From contig NZ_QAYG01000005.1 in the NCBI RefSeq assembly GCF_003053845.1, positions 186,001-250,000 of the forward strand: DNA of 64,000 nt, read 5' to 3'. This stretch comes from Breoghania corrubedonensis (GTDB taxonomy: Bacteria; Pseudomonadota; Alphaproteobacteria; Rhizobiales; Stappiaceae). The notes under the pieces are model-generated. The model worked only from the letters and a program-made list of their open reading frames with translations. It searched no databases and was not told the DNA's origin. The position numbers and the translations under genes were made by a program. Shown here piece after piece: positions 25,967 to 36,292 of this stretch. Within the stretch, counting starts at the first letter, position 1. Every line of letters starts with the position of its first letter.

Positions 25967-26148
25967 CCCTCTCTCACATCGCCGCCAGGTCGTTGCGTTC
26001 GCGACCGAGGATCTCTTGCCAGTTCGACCGATAGCGTCGGGGGACAGGGCACCCGCATGCCCGCTCCCATCCGTTGCAACGAACCTGCGCAACCGCCCCT
26101 TCGTGACGTCATGCACCAGGACAAGTCCACGATGCGGAGTATCGAGAC

Positions 26149-27669
26149 ATGTCAAACACAGAAAATATAAATGCCGTCGCAGATGTCGCCGTTCAAGCAG
26201 AAGAAAGCGCTGGCGCCGCCACGTCGTCAAAGAGCGGCAAGCTCACGCTTCTGCCGCTGGTCGCACTGGTCGTCGGATCGGAGCTTGGCGGAGGTGTCTT
26301 CAACCTGCCGCACGACGCTTCGGCCGCCGCCAGCCCGGGCGCGATCATTCTGGGATGGGTCATCACCGGTATCGGCGTGCTGGCGCTCGCGCTGGTCTAC
26401 CAGAACCTCTCCATGCGAAAACCGGAGCTGAACGCCGGCCCCTATGCCTATGCCCGCGCGGGCTTCGGCGATTTCGTCGGCTTCTCCAGCGCCTGGGGCT
26501 ACTGGATCAGCGCCTTTCTCGGCAACGTGTCCTATGCGGTCGCCATCTTCAGCGCGCTGGCCTTCTTCTTTCCCGTCTTCGGCGCCGGCAACAATCTGGT
26601 GTCCGTCATCGGCGCCTCGATCTGCCTGTGGCTGCTGCACACGCTGGTGCTGCGCGGGGTCCGGGAAGCCGCCTTCGTCAACGTCATCACCACGATCGCC
26701 AAGCTGGCGCCGCTGCTCTTGTTCATCGTGCTGACGCTGCTGGCCTTCAACTACGACAAGTTCACCTTCAACTTCTGGGGCAACGCCACCGCCGACGGCT
26801 TCGAGGGGCTCGGCAGCGTCATGGGGCAGGTCAAGAGCACCATGCTCGTCACCTTGTGGGTGTTTGTCGGCATCGAGGGGGCGAGCGTGTTCTCGGGCCG
26901 TGCCGCGCGGCGCTCCGACGTCGGACGGGCGACCGTGATCGGCTTCCTCGCCACGCTCGCGATCTACATCCTGGTCTCGCTGCTCTCCACCGGCGTCCTG
27001 TCCCAGCCGGAGCTGGCGGGCCTCAAGGTCCCGGCCATGGCCTACGTGCTGGAGCCGATCGCCGGCAAGTGGGGTTCGGGCCTCATCAATCTCGGCCTCG
27101 TCATCTGCGTCGGCGGCGCCTTCCTGAGCTGGACGCTGCTGTGCGCCGAGATCCCTTACGTCTGCGGCAAGGACGGCATCTTCCCGCGCTGGTTCTCGGC
27201 TGAAAACGCGGCAGGTGCGCCCGTCAACTCGCTGTGGATGACCAACGGCCTGATCCAGATCTTCCTGATCCTCAGCCTGTTCGCCTCTACCGCCTACCAG
27301 TTCTTCTATTCCATCGCCACCGTCGCGATCCTGCCGCCGTACCTGTTCTCCGGCGCCTACGCGCTCAAGATCGCGCTGACCGGCGAGAGCTACGACGAGA
27401 ACCCCAGGGGCCGCACCAAGGACCTCGTCATCGGGCTGATCGCCACCGTCTACGGCGTCTGGATGCTCTACGCCGCCGGCCCGTCCTTCCTGCTGATGAT
27501 GACGATCCTCTTCGCCCCCGGAATGGTCGTCTACGTGCTCGCGCGGCGCAATGCCGGCGAACATGCGCGGCTGTTCAACGTCTGGGAAGGCCTGTTCGCG
27601 CTGGCGCTGATCGTCGCCGCCTGCGTCGCCGGCTGGCTCATCTACCAGGGAACCATCTCGCCGTTCTGA
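26149..27669 (+). CDS. arcD: Arginine-ornithine antiporter ArcD
   Basis: A 506-residue APC-superfamily transporter with about 13 membrane helices and the family's N-terminal glycine motif ([20 protein letters not shown]). ArcD takes in arginine in exchange for ornithine, the end product of this operon. The polar first 30 residues are cytoplasmic. It is the first recognised gene of arcDABC; 161 bp separate it from arcA. Other APC antiporters are possible by sequence alone, but context decides. Confidence 0.92.
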   Translation: MSNTENINAVADVAVQAEESAGAATSSKSGKLTLLPLVALVVGSELGGGVFNLPHDASAAASPGAIILGWVITGIGVLALALVYQNLSMRKPELNAGPYAYARAGFGDFVGFSSAWGYWISAFLGNVSYAVAIFSALAFFFPVFGAGNNLVSVIGASICLWLLHTLVLRGVREAAFVNVITTIAKLAPLLLFIVLTLLAFNYDKFTFNFWGNATADGFEGLGSVMGQVKSTMLVTLWVFVGIEGASVFSGRAARRSDVGRATVIGFLATLAIYILVSLLSTGVLSQPELAGLKVPAMAYVLEPIAGKWGSGLINLGLVICVGGAFLSWTLLCAEIPYVCGKDGIFPRWFSAENAAGAPVNSLWMTNGLIQIFLILSLFASTAYQFFYSIATVAILPPYLFSGAYALKIALTGESYDENPRGRTKDLVIGLIATVYGVWMLYAAGPSFLLMMTILFAPGMVVYVLARRNAGEHARLFNVWEGLFALALIVAACVAGWLIYQGTISPF

Positions 27670-27830
27670 GACGCGCGAAACGCCTTTCCCGCGTCTCCAC
27701 CCCCCGACGCGCCCCGCCTGCCCGGGACCGTCGGGCGGGGAGCCGGCCACGCGACCACCAGGTCGGCTCCCCCATCTCGTCCACTTCCACCGTCGGCAAT
27801 GCCTCTGCCGACAAGCCGAAAGAGGAAAAA

Positions 27831-29159
27831 ATGCAAGATCTTGGCCTTTCCACCAAAGGAGCCCAGCCCTGCGCGCCGGAGATGCTGAATTTCGTCGGCG
27901 CCGAAGGAGCGTCGCAATTCGGCGTCCATTCCGAATGCGGCCGGCTCAGGACCGTGATCGTCTGCCGTCCCGGTCTCGCCCAGAAGCGCCTGACGCCGGA
28001 AAACTGCAAGGAACTGCTGTTCGACGACGTGCTCTGGGTTTCCGAGGCGCAGAAGGAACACGCCGCATTCGTGCAGATGATGCGCGGCCGCGGCATCGAG
28101 GTTCTCGAATTCCACGACCTGCTCGCCGACGTCCTGAACACGGCCCAGGGCCGCGCCTACATCCTCGACCGCCGCGTCACGCCCGGTTTTGTCGGCACCG
28201 CCATGTGCAAGGATATCCGCGCCTGGCTCGATGAAATGCCCTCGCGGCTTCTGGCCGAGCATCTGATCGGCGGCATCGCCTGTTCGGAGCTGCCCTTCGA
28301 GGCGCACGGCCTCGTCGCCGGCTCCATGGAGCCGGACGATTTCGTCTTCGCGCCGCTGCCCAACTCGCTCTTCATGCGCGACAGCTCCTGCTGGATCTAC
28401 GAGGGCGTGACCGTCAATCCGATGTACTGGCCGGCCCGCCGGCAGGAATCGCTGCTGCTCGCCGCGGTCTACAAGTTCCATCCGCGCTTCGGGCCGGACG
28501 GGGCCCGCATCTGGTGGGGCGATCCCGATCTGAACACCGGCAACGCCACCCTGGAGGGCGGCGACGTCATGCCGATCGGCAATGGCGTGGTGCTCGTCGG
28601 CATGGGAGAGCGGACCACGCCTCAGACGGTCGGCGAGCTCGCCCGGACCCTGTTCAGGGCGGAAGCCGCCGAACGGGTCATCGCCTGCCAGATGCCCAAA
28701 TCCCGCGCGGCGATGCATCTCGACACGGTGTTCACGGTCTGCGACCGCGATGTGGTCGACGCCTACATCCCGGTCTGCGAGCAGATCCATTGCTGGAGCC
28801 TGCGTCCCGGCGATCGCGACGACGAGGTGGATTACCAGTCGGAGACCCGGCCTTTCCTCACCGCCGAGGGCACCGGCATCGCGGCCGAAGCCATGGGCCA
28901 GCAGAACCTGCGGGTCGTCACTCCCGGCGCTGCCGCCGATGCCTACGAGCTGCAGCGCGAGCAGTGGGATGACGGCGCCAATGTCGTCGCGCTCGAGCCG
29001 GGCGTCGTCGTCGCCTACGAGCGCAACGAGATGACCAACGCCGCCCTGCGGGCCGCCGGCGTCGAGGTCATCGCCATCCGCGGAAGCGAACTGGGCCGCG
29101 GCCGCGGCGGCGGTCACTGCATGACCTGCCCCGTGCTGCGCGATCCCGTCTCCCTCTGA
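27831..29159 (+). CDS. arcA: Arginine deiminase
   Basis: A 442-residue enzyme converting arginine to citrulline and ammonia. Family motifs are [12 protein letters not shown] near residue 185, EGGDVMPIG near 243, and the C-terminal GGGHCMTCP, where the first Cys is the expected nucleophile. The start at 27831 follows AGAGGAAAAA. It precedes the ornithine carbamoyltransferase by 25 bp. Confidence 0.95.
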   Translation: MQDLGLSTKGAQPCAPEMLNFVGAEGASQFGVHSECGRLRTVIVCRPGLAQKRLTPENCKELLFDDVLWVSEAQKEHAAFVQMMRGRGIEVLEFHDLLADVLNTAQGRAYILDRRVTPGFVGTAMCKDIRAWLDEMPSRLLAEHLIGGIACSELPFEAHGLVAGSMEPDDFVFAPLPNSLFMRDSSCWIYEGVTVNPMYWPARRQESLLLAAVYKFHPRFGPDGARIWWGDPDLNTGNATLEGGDVMPIGNGVVLVGMGERTTPQTVGELARTLFRAEAAERVIACQMPKSRAAMHLDTVFTVCDRDVVDAYIPVCEQIHCWSLRPGDRDDEVDYQSETRPFLTAEGTGIAAEAMGQQNLRVVTPGAAADAYELQREQWDDGANVVALEPGVVVAYERNEMTNAALRAAGVEVIAIRGSELGRGRGGGHCMTCPVLRDPVSL

Positions 29160-29184
29160 CCAATCTTCATCAGGAGTTCCACTT

Positions 29185-30186
29185 ATGTCTTTCAATCTTC
29201 GCGACCGGTCCCTGCTGACCGTCCAGGACTACAGCCAGCGCGAGTTCAGGTATCTGCTCGACCTCGCCCGGGACCTGAAGCGGGCGAAGTACGCCCATAC
29301 CGAGCAGCAGCATCTCAAGGGCAAGGAAATCGCCCTCATCTTCGAGAAGACCTCGACCAGAACCCGCTGCGCCTTCGAGGTCGCGTGCCACGACCAGGGC
29401 GCGCATGTGACCTATCTCGATCCGGCGGGCTCGCAGATGGGGCACAAGGAGTCCGTCAAGGACACGGCCCGCGTTCTGGGGCGGATGTACGACGCCATCG
29501 AGTTTCGTGGCTTCTCGCAGGAATCGGTGGAGCAGCTGGCGGCCTTCTCCGGCGTGCCGGTCTACAACGGCCTCACCGACGAATATCACCCGACCCAGAT
29601 CCTCGCCGATCTGATGACCATGCGCGAGTACACCGACAAGCCGCTCAACCAGATCAAGTTCGCCTATGTCGGCGACACGCGCTCCAACATGGGGCACTCG
29701 CTCATGCTGGGCGGCTGCCTGATGGGCATGGACGTGCGTCTTGCGGGCCCCGAAGTGCTGTGGCCGGCCGACACCTACCAGTCGCAGGCGCGCAGTCTGC
29801 AGGCAAAGCACGGCGCACGCCTCACCATCACCGAGGATGTCTGCGCGGCGGTGAAGGATGTCGACTTCGTCTACACCGACGTGTGGGTCTCCATGGGCGA
29901 GCCCAAGGAGGTGTGGGGCGAGCGGATCGAGCTTCTCAGGCCCTATCAGGTGAACGAGAAGCTGATGGCGGCCACCGCCAACCCGCAGGCCAAGTTCCTG
30001 CATTGCCTGCCCGCCTTCCACAATCTGGAAACCAAGATCGGCCAGGAGATCTTCGAGCAGTTCGGGCTGAACGGAATGGAGGTGACGGAGGACGTCTTTG
30101 AGTCCGAACAGAACCTGTCGTTCGAACAGGCCGAGAACCGCATGCATGCCATCAAGGCGCTTCTCGTCGCGACATTGGGGGACTGA
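29185..30186 (+). CDS. arcB: Ornithine carbamoyltransferase, catabolic
   Basis: A 333-residue transferase with the carbamoyl-phosphate motif [11 protein letters not shown] near residue 55 and the ornithine-side motif HCLPAFHN near residue 273. Between arginine deiminase and carbamate kinase it should run in the catabolic direction, splitting citrulline to ornithine and carbamoyl phosphate. The biosynthetic paralogue ArgF is very similar, so direction is inferred from the operon. Confidence 0.93.
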   Translation: MSFNLRDRSLLTVQDYSQREFRYLLDLARDLKRAKYAHTEQQHLKGKEIALIFEKTSTRTRCAFEVACHDQGAHVTYLDPAGSQMGHKESVKDTARVLGRMYDAIEFRGFSQESVEQLAAFSGVPVYNGLTDEYHPTQILADLMTMREYTDKPLNQIKFAYVGDTRSNMGHSLMLGGCLMGMDVRLAGPEVLWPADTYQSQARSLQAKHGARLTITEDVCAAVKDVDFVYTDVWVSMGEPKEVWGERIELLRPYQVNEKLMAATANPQAKFLHCLPAFHNLETKIGQEIFEQFGLNGMEVTEDVFESEQNLSFEQAENRMHAIKALLVATLGD

Positions 30187-30190
30187 TCTC

Positions 30191-31135
30191 ATGCGTATCC
30201 TGGTCGCACTGGGCGGCAACGCCCTGCTTTGCCGCGGCGAGCCGATGACGGCGGAGGCGCAGCGCGCCAATGTCCGCACCGCCTCGCGCTCGCTCGCGAC
30301 GATCTGCCCCGGCAACGAGGTGATCGTCACCCACGGCAACGGGCCGCAGGTCGGCCTGCTGTCGCTGCAGGGCCATGCCTACGACCCCGGCTCGCTGTTT
30401 CCCCTCGATGTTCTGGGGGCGGAGACGGAAGGCCTGATCGGCTACATGATCGAGCAGGAGCTCGGCAACCTGCTGCCGTTCGAGGTGCCGTTCGCAACCG
30501 TGCTGACGATGACGGAGGTCGATCGCAACGATCCCGCCTTCGACAATCCGACCAAGTTCATCGGTCCGGTCTATTCGGAGCAGGAGGCGGATGATCTGGA
30601 GAAGGAGAAGGGCTGGACTTTCAGGCAGGATGGCAACAAGTGGCGCCGCGTCGTGCCCTCGCCCAAGCCGAAGCGGATCTTCGAGATCCGGCCGATCGAA
30701 TGGCTCCTGGAGAAGGGGGCGGTCGTCGTCGCGGCCGGTGGCGGCGGCATTCCGACCGCTTACGGAGATGACGGCAAGCTCGCCGGCGTGGAGGCGGTTA
30801 TCGACAAGGATCTGTGCTCGGATCTGCTGGCACGTGAACTCGATGTCGACATGTTCGTGATGGCGACGGATGCCGATGCCGTGTTCCTCGACTGGGGCAC
30901 GCCCGAGGCCCGCGCGATCCGGCGGGCCTCCCCCGACGCGATGGCGGCGCACGCCTTCCCGGCGGGCTCGATGGGGCCGAAGGTTGCGGCGGCGTGCAAC
31001 TTCGCGCGCCTGACCGGCAAGCCGGCGGTCATCGGCGCGCTGAAGGATCTGCCGGCGCTCGTTCGCGGCGAAACTGGGACGACGATCACGAGCGCCGAGG
31101 TGGGCGAAACCGTTTACGTGCCCGAAATCGCGTAA
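30191..31135 (+). CDS. arcC: Carbamate kinase
   Basis: A 314-residue amino-acid-kinase-family enzyme that makes ATP from carbamoyl phosphate and ADP, the energy-yielding step of the pathway. Motifs: [10 protein letters not shown] at the start, [12 protein letters not shown], and [20 protein letters not shown], followed by [15 protein letters not shown] 30191 lies 4 bp after arcB. It is the last gene of the operon and is followed by a strong hairpin. Confidence 0.95.
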   Translation: MRILVALGGNALLCRGEPMTAEAQRANVRTASRSLATICPGNEVIVTHGNGPQVGLLSLQGHAYDPGSLFPLDVLGAETEGLIGYMIEQELGNLLPFEVPFATVLTMTEVDRNDPAFDNPTKFIGPVYSEQEADDLEKEKGWTFRQDGNKWRRVVPSPKPKRIFEIRPIEWLLEKGAVVVAAGGGGIPTAYGDDGKLAGVEAVIDKDLCSDLLARELDVDMFVMATDADAVFLDWGTPEARAIRRASPDAMAAHAFPAGSMGPKVAAACNFARLTGKPAVIGALKDLPALVRGETGTTITSAEVGETVYVPEIA

Positions 31136-31152
31136 AAGGTTGTCCATCTGGG

Positions 31153-31193
31153 CCGGCCGGTTACCGACATCGCATTCGTCGGGAACCGGCCGG
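31153..31193 (+). terminator. Hairpin after arcC
   Basis: A 15-bp stem (CCGGCCGGTT and CCGAC pairing with GTCGG and AACCGGCCGG, broken by one A/G mismatch) with a 9-base loop starts 18 bp after the arcC stop. No U-run follows, so it may protect the 3' end or terminate inefficiently. Confidence 0.55.
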
Positions 31194-31707
31194 TTCGCGG
31201 TCCGTACAGGCCCCATGTCGCAAACGACGGGGGCGAGTTGCGCTACAAATCATCACATACGCCCCAGATCAACGTATCGGCACAGGGTATCTGCTATGGT
31301 GCAAGTGCGTTGAAGAATAAGCCGAAAATGAAACGACGCAGAATATGCATGTGCCCTTCGCAATCGTACCCGGCCGCAGGCCGCCGTGCTTGCGGAAACG
31401 GCTCGCAACCTCGAACAACCTTCCGAGCGGACTTCGAATCGACAGCGTTTCGCAAGCCTGTCCTCCGCCCATATGCGGCATTTGAGATGTCTGTGCGGAG
31501 GTGCCGGGCATGGTCGCGGATCTTGGAGACAGGTGTGCCGGACAGTCTTCCAGCATGTCGTCGCGATGTCACCCGAACGCAACGTCGGAAAGCTGAGGGA
31601 AGAAGGAGGCCCCCCTTTCGCGAACCGTTGCCGAACCCGGCCAGTGGATGCCGCTCGTGCGCATCCACCTTCGGGGTTGGCGCTACGAACTGACAGGGCA
31701 AGACGCT
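31194..31707. other. Intergenic region before the histidine kinase gene
   Basis: About 510 bp between the arcC hairpin and the kinase. It is mildly AT-rich around 31240-31350, where the kinase promoter probably lies. A GG-GC pair near 31274 resembles a sigma-54 site but is mis-spaced by two bases. No gene or clear operator is seen. Confidence 0.35.
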
Positions 31708-33810
31708 ATGTGGCTTCGCAGGAAACTCCTCGCCTTCCGTCGACTTAGGGGGCGGACCCACCGCGCCGGGACCGGCAGGAGCCGCATGCAGAGGCTGGCC
31801 AGAACCGTCGTTGTCATCATCGTTCTGGCCTGTGCGATTTTGCTGATCGCGAACTACCTGGTAGAGAACACCTACGGCCTCAATCTGAGTGATTACGTCA
31901 AATATTCGGCCGATTATACCAAGGAAGAAAAAGACTACCTGAAGTCGCACGGCAGGTTGATATATGGAACGGATGCGAGCTCCCCTCCGTTGAGCTACAT
32001 AGATCCGAGATCCGGCCAGTACAAAGGCATCGTCATCGACTACGTGAACAGTCTGTCGGTGGAGCTGGGGATCGAAATCGAGTTCGTTCCCTCCGTCTGG
32101 TCGGATGCCCTGTTGAAACTGAAGGACGGCGAGACCGATCTTTGCGACATATCGGCCAGTCCGGAGCGCGCCCAGACCTATTCCTTCGCCTATCCGATCT
32201 ACAGGCTCCGCGGCGCCATCCTTTCAAGGCGGGACGCGGGCCGGATCCAGACGCTGGCCGATTTGCAAGGCAAGCGGATTATCCTGACCACCGGCGACTA
32301 CGCGCAGGACTTCTTGCACGAGAAGGCCGTTGACGCGACGTTCGTCTATGCCAACAGCCAGGCGGAAAGCATCAAGCTTCTTCTGGCGGGGGACGGGGAT
32401 GCTGTTGTGGGTGACGAGCCCGTACTTCTCTATTACCTGAACCAGGAACAGGCGCACGGGCAGCTCAGCCTGTCGGACCACTACCTCTATGAGCAGGACG
32501 TTGTCCTTGCCACCCGCAAGGGCAACGAGAGACTGGTCAGCATCATAAACAAGGGCATTCTTCACCTGAAGAAGGCCGACATCATCAATCGTCTGCAACA
32601 AAAGTGGATGGGGGTGACCTCTCCCATCGAGGAAGGCTCCAACCAGCGGCGCGCGCTGATCTGGACGATGGCCTCCATCGTCCTGCTGGCGACTGTCGCC
32701 TTTCTCTTCCAGACCGTTCATCAGCGCATGAAGGAAGAAATCGCGAAGAGAACGGAAGAACTTGCCTATCGCAAACTGGAGCTGGAGAAGATCCTGGAGA
32801 ACATTCCATACATGATCTTCATCCTCGATCACGCGCGCAAGATACTGAATGCGAATTTCAGTCTCGAGAAATATCTGGCCACGGACCGGCTGAAGCTCAA
32901 GGAGCGTTCCATCGCGGAGTTCCCCGCGCTCGCCTTTCTCACCGAGAACGACGCCATGGTCGAGGGCGTGTTCCGCAATGGGGAGAGCCGCGAGGAACAG
33001 ATCCCCTTCAACGACGCTGTCCTGAGGGTGGCGCTCTATCCCGTCGAGGACAAGGGCCAGGTGGTGAACATCATCGTCACGGTGAAGGACGTCACAAAGG
33101 AAAAGGAAGACGAGTCGAAGCTGATACTCGAGAACAAGATGGCGGCCATCGGCGAACTCGCAACCGGCATGGCCCACGAGATCCGCAATCCTCTCGGCTT
33201 GATCCGCAGCTACAGCTACCTGATCCGCAACGCCCAGCCCCAGGCGGTCACCGCGCAGCCGGAAACCATCGCCAGTTATCTCACCGTCATCGACAATTCG
33301 ATCGAGCGCGCGAACACCATCATTTCCAACCTGCTGAATTTCTCCCGCCTTTCGGGCGATGAACGCGACACGTTCAATCTGCACGCGCTGGGAACGGAGC
33401 TGTTCGCCCTGGGCAAGAAGACATACGAGATTGCAGGAATAGAGACGGCGCTGGATGTGCCCGAAACGCTGCTTCTCCATTCCAATCTCGAAAGCATGAA
33501 GCACATCCTGATCAATCTGCTTTCCAACGCGATCGACGCCATGCCGGACGGCGGGACGCTCAAGCTCGCATCCACGACCAAAGGTCGCGACGCTTTCATC
33601 ACCGTTTCCGACACGGGCGAGGGCATTTCGGACGAGCACATCAAGTCGCTTTTCCTGCCGTTCTTCACGACGAAGGGACCCAACAAGGGGACGGGGCTCG
33701 GACTCTACATTGTCTACAACGAAGTTCAGAAACTGGGAGGGGAGATCAGCGTGAAGACGAAGCTGGGCGAGGGGACGGCATTTACAGTCAGACTGAGAGG
33801 CGTGGTATGA
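31708..33810 (+). CDS. Sensor histidine kinase with periplasmic amino-acid-binding-like domain
   Basis: A 700-residue membrane sensor. Order: N-terminal membrane helix (about 32-50), periplasmic SBP_bac_3-type solute-binding domain (about 75-300; GQYKGIVIDYVNSLSVELGI, DLCDISASPERAQTYSFAYP), second helix (about 315-335), PAS-like domain (about 360-460), HisKA with LATGMAHEIRNPLGLIRS, and a kinase ATPase domain (NLLSNAIDAM, DTGEGI, GTGLGLYIV). SBP_bac_3 domains bind polar amino acids, so direct sensing of arginine or a relative is likely. The start could instead be ATG 31648 or 31786. It overlaps the regulator gene by four bases. Confidence 0.88.
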   Translation: MWLRRKLLAFRRLRGRTHRAGTGRSRMQRLARTVVVIIVLACAILLIANYLVENTYGLNLSDYVKYSADYTKEEKDYLKSHGRLIYGTDASSPPLSYIDPRSGQYKGIVIDYVNSLSVELGIEIEFVPSVWSDALLKLKDGETDLCDISASPERAQTYSFAYPIYRLRGAILSRRDAGRIQTLADLQGKRIILTTGDYAQDFLHEKAVDATFVYANSQAESIKLLLAGDGDAVVGDEPVLLYYLNQEQAHGQLSLSDHYLYEQDVVLATRKGNERLVSIINKGILHLKKADIINRLQQKWMGVTSPIEEGSNQRRALIWTMASIVLLATVAFLFQTVHQRMKEEIAKRTEELAYRKLELEKILENIPYMIFILDHARKILNANFSLEKYLATDRLKLKERSIAEFPALAFLTENDAMVEGVFRNGESREEQIPFNDAVLRVALYPVEDKGQVVNIIVTVKDVTKEKEDESKLILENKMAAIGELATGMAHEIRNPLGLIRSYSYLIRNAQPQAVTAQPETIASYLTVIDNSIERANTIISNLLNFSRLSGDERDTFNLHALGTELFALGKKTYEIAGIETALDVPETLLLHSNLESMKHILINLLSNAIDAMPDGGTLKLASTTKGRDAFITVSDTGEGISDEHIKSLFLPFFTTKGPNKGTGLGLYIVYNEVQKLGGEISVKTKLGEGTAFTVRLRGVV

Positions 33811-35144
33811 ATCCGGGACTGTCGATACTTGTCGTGGATGACGAAGCGGAGTACCGCCAACTCTTCCACATTCTTCTGCGCGACGCCGGCCACGAGGTGG
33901 ACGACGCGGCTTCAGCCGCCGATGCGCTGACGAAGCTCGCCGCCAACGCCTACGATCTGGTCCTGAGCGATCTGGTCATGCCGAACATGGATGGCATCGG
34001 GTTGCTCCGGGCAATGAAGGCCATGGGGGTGCCGGCGGAAGTCATCATCGTGACCGGCTACGGTTCGATCCGCAACGCCGTCGAGGCGATCCGCTCGGGG
34101 GCGTTCAGCTACTTCATCAAGGGGACGGATCCCGGTGAGCTGCTGCACGAGATCGAGAAGATCAACCGGCTGAAGCAGATCGTTCGCACGGAACTGGACC
34201 TGAACGAACCCCTGTTGAGCGCGAGCGCCAGCCCCAAGATGCGGCAGGTCGAGCATGTGGTCGAGAAGGTCGCCGCTACGGATTTGTCGGTGCTGCTCAG
34301 CGGAGAATCCGGCGTCGGAAAGGAAGTCCTGGCGCGGCATGTTCACGACAACAGCCTGCGCAAGGACGGTCCGTTCGTGGCGATCAACTGCCAGGCGTTT
34401 CCCGAAAACCTGCTCGAGGCGGAGCTGTTCGGCTACGAGAAGGGCGCGTTCACCGGGGCCGTCGGCCGACGGATCGGCCGCTTCGAGGAAGCTCAGGGAG
34501 GAACGTTCTTTCTTGATGAGGCGCTGGAACTGTCCCCCGCCATTCAGGTGAAGTTGCTGCGCGTGCTCGAAAACCGGTCGATCGAACGGCTTGGCAGCAA
34601 CAAGAGCATCGATATCGACATCAGGCTCATTTCCGCCACGAACAAGAGTGCCAAAGAGGAAATCGCCGCGAGCCGTTTCCGGCAGGATCTTCTGTTCCGC
34701 ATCAACGCGGTCAACATCCAGATTCCCCCGCTCAGAGAGCGCCGGGAGGATCTGGACATGTTCATCTCCTATTTCGTCGCGCGCTTCAGCCGGAAGTACA
34801 ATCGGGCGGTGACGGCCATCAGCGACGAGGCTTCCGAATTCCTGAAGACCTATCCGTTTCCCGGCAACGTGCGCGAACTCAGCAACATTATCGAGAAGCT
34901 CGTCGTGTTTTCGCAGGAAGGGCAGATCGAGCTCGATGAATCCGTGGTCCCCACCGACTACGCTCAGCCGTCAACCGGCATCGATTCACGCTCGTTGAGA
35001 GAGCTCCGCAAGGAGACCGAAAAGAGCTACATCGAAAAGGTTCTCATTCACTACAACTACGATATCGGCGAGGCGGCCAACCATCTGGGCATCACCAAGC
35101 GGCATCTCTTCAACAAGATCAGCGAATTTGGCCTGAAGTACTAG
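33807..35144 (+). CDS. NtrC-class sigma-54-dependent response regulator
   Basis: A 445-residue activator. Residues 1-120 are the receiver with phospho-acceptor Asp55 (YDLVLSDLVMPNMDG). Residues about 140-370 are the AAA+ domain: Walker A GESGVGKE, the sigma-54-contacting GAFTGA loop, and FFLDEALELS. A Fis-type helix-turn-helix ends the protein (GEAANHLGITKRHLFNKISE). It is co-translated with the kinase by an ATGA overlap. Together they are the natural regulators of the sigma-54 promoter before arcD; that target is inferred. Confidence 0.92.
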   Translation: MNPGLSILVVDDEAEYRQLFHILLRDAGHEVDDAASAADALTKLAANAYDLVLSDLVMPNMDGIGLLRAMKAMGVPAEVIIVTGYGSIRNAVEAIRSGAFSYFIKGTDPGELLHEIEKINRLKQIVRTELDLNEPLLSASASPKMRQVEHVVEKVAATDLSVLLSGESGVGKEVLARHVHDNSLRKDGPFVAINCQAFPENLLEAELFGYEKGAFTGAVGRRIGRFEEAQGGTFFLDEALELSPAIQVKLLRVLENRSIERLGSNKSIDIDIRLISATNKSAKEEIAASRFRQDLLFRINAVNIQIPPLRERREDLDMFISYFVARFSRKYNRAVTAISDEASEFLKTYPFPGNVRELSNIIEKLVVFSQEGQIELDESVVPTDYAQPSTGIDSRSLRELRKETEKSYIEKVLIHYNYDIGEAANHLGITKRHLFNKISEFGLKY

Positions 35145-35154
35145 AGCGCTTTCC

Positions 35155-35176
35155 GATCAAACGAACACGTTTGATC
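35155..35176. repeat. Palindromic element / terminator-like hairpin after the regulator gene
   Basis: A perfect 9-bp stem (GATCAAACG / CGTTTGATC, 4-base loop) begins 11 bp after the stop codon, preceded by TAGAGCGCTTTCC. The layout resembles the small dispersed intergenic palindromes of rhizobial genomes. It may also end transcription between the convergent regulator and lysR genes. Genome-wide repetition cannot be tested here. Confidence 0.5.
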
Positions 35177-35272
35177 GACAAGAATCCGAGCCGCGCGCGC
35201 CAAGACCGGGACGGGCCCCTTTGCGCACTCGGCGCGGCCGCGTTCTTCGGCGTCCGCGCATTTGCCGCCCGC

Positions 35273-36157
35273 TCAATCGTTGTCGTCGCGCGGCCGGCCC
35301 ATCTCCGTCAGTGCGGAAACCAGGGACGTGAGAACTTCGGTACGGCCGGAGCTTGGCCGTTGTACGACCCCGAGCCGCCGGCTGATCGGCGGTGCTCCGA
35401 AGGGAAACCAGTTCAGGGAGGCGGTTATCCGGTCCTGCAATGTGAGATAGGGGATGACCGCAAAGCCAAGCCCTGCATGCACGCAACCGATAACCGCCGT
35501 CATCGTGTTCACCGAGACGAGCTGCTTCGGCGCCACGTTCAGCCGGGCCATTTCCGTATCGATCTGCCGGGCGAGCGGCACCTGTGTACGATAGCGAATA
35601 TAGGGCGTGTTGCGCACCAGATCTTCCAGACAGAGATCTGTCGTCCCCGGCGGCGTCAGCACCACCAGAGGCTCACGCACGACCTCGGTCCATCGCAGGC
35701 TCGAGGGCACGGCAACGTGGTCGGCGACGAGCGCGGCGTCAAGCTGGCCGGAAGCGACCTCGCTCATCAGCTCTTCCGCCATGCCGATGCGCAGGCGAAC
35801 GGAAAGGTCCGGGTAGAGTTCTCGCATCCGCGCCAGCGTGCGCGGCAGAAGGGAATCCGCTCCGGTGCGCAATGTGCCGAGGGCCAGCGTGCCGCGGACC
35901 GGCCCTCCCGGGCCCGAAGCCTTGGTTTCCGTATAGATCTGCAAGATCATGCGCGCGGAGCGCACGACCTCGGCTCCCTTGGCGGTCAATGCGGGAGGGC
36001 GACGGGAGCGGTCGAAGAGGTCCGCGCCAAGCTCCCTCTCAAGCGCAGAGATCTGCTGGCTGACGGCCGACGCCGTCAGGTTCACGGCCTGTGCGGCCGC
36101 CGCAAATCCTCCATAGCGCTCCACCGCGAGCAGCGTCTCGAGTTGCCGCATATCCAT
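35273..36157 (-). CDS. LysR-family transcriptional regulator
   Basis: A 294-residue LysR regulator. The N-terminal helix-turn-helix is clear (LLAVERYGGFAAAAQAVNLT, then SAVSQQISALERELG), and the effector-binding domain spans about residues 90-290. It is divergent from tctC with 135 bp between them, so it probably controls the tctCBA-gamma-glutamyltransferase operon in response to a carboxylate or gamma-glutamyl compound. The effector is unknown. Confidence 0.9.
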   Translation of the reverse strand: MDMRQLETLLAVERYGGFAAAAQAVNLTASAVSQQISALERELGADLFDRSRRPPALTAKGAEVVRSARMILQIYTETKASGPGGPVRGTLALGTLRTGADSLLPRTLARMRELYPDLSVRLRIGMAEELMSEVASGQLDAALVADHVAVPSSLRWTEVVREPLVVLTPPGTTDLCLEDLVRNTPYIRYRTQVPLARQIDTEMARLNVAPKQLVSVNTMTAVIGCVHAGLGFAVIPYLTLQDRITASLNWFPFGAPPISRRLGVVQRPSSGRTEVLTSLVSALTEMGRPRDDND

Positions 36158-36167
36158 GGTCGCAACA

Positions 36168-36185
36168 TAAGAGAACCTAAACTTA
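36168..36185. promoter_or_regulatory. Possible LysR-type operator
   Basis: TAAG-N10-CTTA, an inverted repeat of the T-N11-A type favoured by LysR regulators, lies 11 bp upstream of the lysR start within the divergent promoter region. The motif is short, so chance is possible. Confidence 0.3.
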
Positions 36186-36292
36186 ATGACAACAAATATG
36201 CGGTTTTCGTGGCTTTTGCTTGAGTTACTATCGTCTCCTCACCACAAGTGCCGGCGCTCGACCCGCCGACAATAAAAAAGGGAACTATCGAC

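Noticed and set aside
26227-29195. Long antisense frames opposite arcD and arcA
   Set aside because: They mirror codon bias of the sense genes, show no domains and contradict the strong ArcD and ArcA proteins on the + strand.
31270-31290. Possible sigma-54 promoter before the histidine kinase gene
   Set aside because: The GG and GC elements are two bases too far apart for sigma-54.
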